Assembly (NCBI GenBank): GCA_964531505.1
Contig: CAZHDT010000025.1
Span: 1 to 8,090 of the forward strand
Length of the DNA stretch: 8,090 nt
Direction: 5' to 3'
Origin: UBA6264 sp964531505
GTDB taxonomy: Bacteria; Patescibacteriota; Patescibacteriia; UBA2591; UBA6264
The notes beneath the pieces were generated by a model. It was not told where the DNA came from. It was given only the letters and a program-made list of their open reading frames with translations, and did no database searches. Positions 5,502-8,090 of the stretch are shown piece by piece (the first letter of the stretch is position 1; each line of letters opens with the position of its first letter). A program made the position numbers and the translations under genes.

Positions 5502-6233
5502 ATGATCGGATTTTTTAAAGTAATTCTTTATCAACCATTGTTGAATATTTTGGTTTTTTTCTATAATGTCATCCCTGGTCATGATTTGGGAATAGCAATT
5601 ATTTTATTAACATTAGTTATTAAAATAATTCTTTTACCATTTTCTTTACAATCAGTAAAAGCTCAAAAATCTTTTAAAGAATTACAGCCAAAGTTAAATG
5701 AAATTAAAGAGAAATATGCAAATCAAAAAGAAAAGCAAGCCCAAGCAATGCTAAGTCTTTATAAAGAGCATAAAGTAAGTCCCTTTTCCTCCTGTTTACC
5801 CCTATTAATTCAACTGCCAGTTTTAATTGTAGTCTTTCAAGTTTTTAGGGTTGGACTGACAGACGCCTCTCTTCCAATTTATTCCTTTTTATTCAATCCG
5901 GGAATTTTAAATATTACCGCTTTTGGTTTTTTAAATTTATCACAGGCAAGCCCTTTTTTAGCTTTTATTACCGCGGTTTTACAATATTGGCAAATGCAGG
6001 CTTTAAATACGAAACAAGTAGATAAAAAAGTTATTTCAGAAAAGGGAGCTAAAGATGAAAATATGATGGCAATGATGAATAAGCAAATGAAATTTATGAT
6101 GCCGATTTTGACATTTTTTATCGGTTTTACTATGCCCAGCGGTTTAATGCTTTATTGGTTAGTTAGTCTTTTATTTAGCATTGGCGAACAAAAAATTATT
6201 TTTAATTATTCTAAAAAAATCAATCATTCATAA
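5502..6233 (+). CDS. yidC: Membrane protein insertase YidC/Oxa1
   Basis: YidC inserts and folds membrane proteins alone or with SecYEG. The 243-aa product is the short type without the large periplasmic domain of Proteobacteria, and I see no lipoprotein cysteine. Order: an N-terminal hydrophobic segment (about 5-25), a first core helix (about 30-47) with the basic groove residue K41 where many homologues have arginine, the cytoplasmic coiled hairpin LQPKLNEIKEKY...LYKEHKVSP (about 52-94), CLPLLIQLPVLIVVFQ (98-113), a third helix (about 150-165), and two closing helices (about 193-227) with MPSGLMLYW. A lysine-rich tail follows. It ends the rpmH-rnpA-yidD-yidC block and is followed by a PRC-barrel gene after 24 bases; no Jag/SpoIIIJ-associated gene is seen. 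Confidence 0.96.
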   Translation: MIGFFKVILYQPLLNILVFFYNVIPGHDLGIAIILLTLVIKIILLPFSLQSVKAQKSFKELQPKLNEIKEKYANQKEKQAQAMLSLYKEHKVSPFSSCLPLLIQLPVLIVVFQVFRVGLTDASLPIYSFLFNPGILNITAFGFLNLSQASPFLAFITAVLQYWQMQALNTKQVDKKVISEKGAKDENMMAMMNKQMKFMMPILTFFIGFTMPSGLMLYWLVSLLFSIGEQKIIFNYSKKINHS

Positions 6234-6257
6234 AATTATTGGCTTTTTAATAGCTTT

Positions 6258-6512
6258 ATGAATTTAAAAGAAATTATTAATTTACCGGTTTATACTCAAA
6301 GTAAAAGATATTTGGGTAGGATTATTGATTTGGAAATGAATTGCGAAACTGGAAAAATTGAGCAATATTTTGTTAAAACAGGTCTTTTAAGTAATTTATT
6401 TCAACAGAGCTTAATAATTAATACCAGCCAAGTCATTTATCTTTCTAAAAAGGAGATGGTTGTTAAGGATAATTTTAAAGAAGTTAAAGACTTTGTTTCC
6501 AGCCCGGCATAA
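6258..6512 (+). CDS. PRC-barrel domain protein
   Basis: The 84-aa product reads as one PRC-barrel, a small beta barrel found in the RNA-processing factor RimM, photosynthetic reaction centre H subunits and many short stand-alone proteins. Signs are the opening LPVYTQSKRYLGRIIDLEMN (family 'gkpV.t..G..lGkV.dv.id'), then CETGKIEQYFVK, a hydrophobic strand LIINTSQVIYLS (family 'l.ip..qV..i') and the last strand MVVKDN. No membrane segment or signal peptide is present. Stand-alone PRC proteins are thought to be binding adaptors, but no partner is known here. It lies 24 bases after yidC and 11 bases before a membrane protein gene, so it is probably part of the same transcript. Confidence 0.8.
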   Translation: MNLKEIINLPVYTQSKRYLGRIIDLEMNCETGKIEQYFVKTGLLSNLFQQSLIINTSQVIYLSKKEMVVKDNFKEVKDFVSSPA

Positions 6513-6523
6513 ATATTTTTTAT

Positions 6524-6886
6524 ATGCCATTTTTAATAGTCTTAATTAAAAACACATTTTTGGAAGCTTTGATTAGTTTAATAATTTTTCCTTTTTGGTG
6601 GTATACCATTGGTTTAAAGGAAAGATTTTTTAATTTAATCAAAGGGATTAAAAATTTGGCTCACAATTTGGCTTTAAAAATAATGTTCACTTATCTTTTT
6701 AAGCCAATGTTTGGAGAATTTTCTTGGTCTGGACGCATCATCAGTTTTTTTATGCGCTTAATTCTTTTGTTCTGGCGCCTTTTTTTATTTATTTTAGGGG
6801 TTGTTGGCCAGCTGTTGTTTTTTATAGTTTGGATTTCTTTGCCGATTTTAGCGGTTTGGCAGATATTTGTTTTAAGTGGTTTTTAA
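6524..6886 (+). CDS. Small integral membrane protein of unknown function
   Basis: This 120-aa protein is strongly hydrophobic. A first membrane segment spans about residues 3-29 and ends with WWY. A basic amphipathic stretch follows (about 31-60, with K32, R34, K40, K43, K52, K60). The motif KPMFGEFSWSGRIISFF (60-76) leads into a hydrophobic C-terminal half that fits two helices (about 75-93 and 95-117). I do not recognise a named family, although the G-rich motif followed by arginine and a long hydrophobic half seems familiar from Patescibacteria hypothetical proteins. It has no signal peptidase site. The gene lies between the PRC-barrel gene and the Clp-type ATPase gene with 11- and 17-base spacers, so a role together with one of them at the membrane is an inference from context. 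Confidence 0.75.
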   Translation: MPFLIVLIKNTFLEALISLIIFPFWWYTIGLKERFFNLIKGIKNLAHNLALKIMFTYLFKPMFGEFSWSGRIISFFMRLILLFWRLFLFILGVVGQLLFFIVWISLPILAVWQIFVLSGF

Positions 6887-6903
6887 AAAAATATATTTAA
6901 AAT

Positions 6904-8090
6904 ATGCCTATCAAATTTATTATTTGTCCCAATTGCCAAGGAAAGGGGCAATTACAAAAAAAGAAATGCCCGGTTTGTTCGAATCGGGAGGTTTATGGAT
7001 GGTTTGGGGGCTATCTTTTATTTTTAGATAGAATTTTTACTAAAGAAGAAATTCTAGTTTATAAGATAAAGAATTTTTTAATAATTTTAATAAGAATTTT
7101 ATTTTTTGTCTTTAGTTTTTGGGGAATTATTTGCTTGATTGTTTTTGCAATAAATTCTCCTTTAATTGATTTTTCACCAGCTGTTTTTACTTTTTTAAAT
7201 AAAATTAAATTCTTAAAGTTCAATCAAAAAGATTTGATGTTTATTTTTTGGTTTTCAATTTTGATTGATTGTTATTTGTTTTATTTTTTTGAAAATAATC
7301 GTCAAAAAAAAATAAGAATTAGTCCCAGGTCAAGTCGTTTAGCTACTGAGCCGGAGAATTGGAATTTAGCCCACCATTTTTTAAAAAGATTTAAAATAGA
7401 TGTCGCCGAAGCTTTTTCAAAAAATTCAGTTAAATTAATTCAAAAATCTTGGAAAACTGCTTACAAATTAAATCATCAACAAATAGAACCAATCCATCTT
7501 TTCGCCGGCGCTTTAAAAAATCAGGAAGTTCTTTTAGCTATTAGCCGACTTGGTCTTGATTTTAAAAATTTGCAGGAAAAAATAGCCAATATTTTATCCA
7601 AAATTTCTAAAAGCAATCAATTTAAAAATATAACTTATAGTTTAGAAACTCAAGAAATACTTTTACAAGCCTATGCTTTAGCAGGAGAGAGGAGAAATTT
7701 AGCCATCACACCTTTGGAAATTTTGCAAGCTATTATTATTTTTGAAAATTCTGTCAAAGAAATTTTTTATGATTTGGAAATTACGGAAAATGAAATTAAA
7801 AATGTGGCAATTTGGATTGAGGTTTATCGAAAATTACAGAATAAAGAACATCATTTTACCAGTCAAGCTAAGTTTAAGCCTAAAGGACCAATTAATCGGT
7901 CTTACACCGCCATTGCCACGCCCAATCTTGATGCTTATAGTCAGGACATAACTCAATCTGCAAGAGGAGGTTATTTGGGAGTTTGTATTGACAGGGAAAA
8001 AGAAACAGAGAATATTTTTAGGACTTTAGAGGGAGGAAAGGGGGCGATTTTAGTTGGCGAACCAGGGGTTGGGAAAACTACTATTATCAA
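6904..8090 (+). CDS. Membrane-anchored Clp-type AAA+ ATPase (ClpC-like), 5' part
   Basis: The frame stays open from the ATG at 6904 to the window end (395 codons). In order: a zinc motif C8-P-N-C11-Q-G-K-G with a second knuckle C22-P-V-C25, resembling a DnaJ CxxCxGxG unit; two hydrophobic helices (about 58-84 and 111-129); a basic linker (133-145); two Clp N-domain repeats (about 176-234, IEPIHLFAGAL, and 245-300, LAITPLEIL); a linker; then ATPNLDAYSQDITQSARGGYL, the usual lead into AAA-1 of ClpA/B/C; and the Walker A motif G385-EPGVGKT392. Clp unfoldases use ATP to thread proteins into ClpP or to remodel them. This one should be held at the membrane. Whether it has AAA-2 and a ClpP-docking loop lies beyond the window. 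It ends the run that starts at rpmH, 17 bases after the membrane protein gene. Confidence 0.92.
   Translation, partial: MPIKFIICPNCQGKGQLQKKKCPVCSNREVYGWFGGYLLFLDRIFTKEEILVYKIKNFLIILIRILFFVFSFWGIICLIVFAINSPLIDFSPAVFTFLNKIKFLKFNQKDLMFIFWFSILIDCYLFYFFENNRQKKIRISPRSSRLATEPENWNLAHHFLKRFKIDVAEAFSKNSVKLIQKSWKTAYKLNHQQIEPIHLFAGALKNQEVLLAISRLGLDFKNLQEKIANILSKISKSNQFKNITYSLETQEILLQAYALAGERRNLAITPLEILQAIIIFENSVKEIFYDLEITENEIKNVAIWIEVYRKLQNKEHHFTSQAKFKPKGPINRSYTAIATPNLDAYSQDITQSARGGYLGVCIDREKETENIFRTLEGGKGAILVGEPGVGKTTII

Noticed and set aside
7742..7951. Plus-strand frame of 69 codons inside the Clp-type ATPase gene
   Set aside because: It overlaps the second Clp N repeat and linker, whose sense frame is continuous and conserved.

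Overview
The window is one strand of densely packed, AT-rich bacterial DNA. All 14 supported genes are on the + strand and most are separated by a few dozen bases or less. It looks like a metagenome-derived scaffold, because a run of exactly 100 N interrupts one gene. Several traits together suggest a small-genome bacterium of the Patescibacteria/CPR type, perhaps Parcubacteria-like: short versions of housekeeping genes, no Shine-Dalgarno motif in front of any start, GC-rich 'tccgcc...ggcgga' palindromes in otherwise AT-rich DNA, a YidD with an extended loop before its first cysteine, and a membrane-spanning Clp-type ATPase. This placement is an inference; no rRNA or other strong phylogenetic marker is present. 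TGA is used as a stop (end of rnpA and of the second HD gene), which argues against the UGA-glycine code of Gracilibacteria/Absconditabacteria.

Layout. Bases 1-350 hold a perfect 161-bp tandem repeat (two full copies and a 28-base third copy) made almost entirely of hairpins. It is followed at once by a sigma70-like promoter that appears to produce a leaderless mRNA for a 92-aa unknown protein (400-678). Next come a small glutaredoxin-like protein (751-981), two HD-domain phosphohydrolases with overlapping stop and start codons (992-1687, 1687-2238) and the ribosome assembly factor RbfA (2280-2627). A strong extended -10 promoter lies directly after rbfA and drives clpP (2713-3291). RNase Y (from 3375) is cut by the N gap at 4553-4652.

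After the gap comes the classical block rpmH-rnpA-yidD-yidC (4708-6233): ribosomal protein L34, the RNase P protein, the YidD membrane-insertion helper and the YidC insertase. It is followed without a break by a PRC-barrel protein (6258-6512), a 120-aa membrane protein of unknown role (6524-6886), and the first 395 codons of a membrane-anchored Clp-type AAA+ ATPase with an N-terminal zinc motif (6904 to the window end).

How the genes fit together. The left half concerns RNA and ribosome maturation (RbfA, RNase Y), proteolysis (ClpP) and small phosphohydrolases. The right half links ribosome and RNase P parts to membrane protein insertion (YidD, YidC) and then to what may be a membrane-tethered unfoldase. 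The Clp-type ATPase is the most interesting object here. A ClpC-like N-domain pair and AAA+ core sit behind two transmembrane helices and a DnaJ-like CxxCxGxG zinc motif, in a gene run that starts with the membrane insertase. A membrane-localised protein quality-control role is plausible but unproven.
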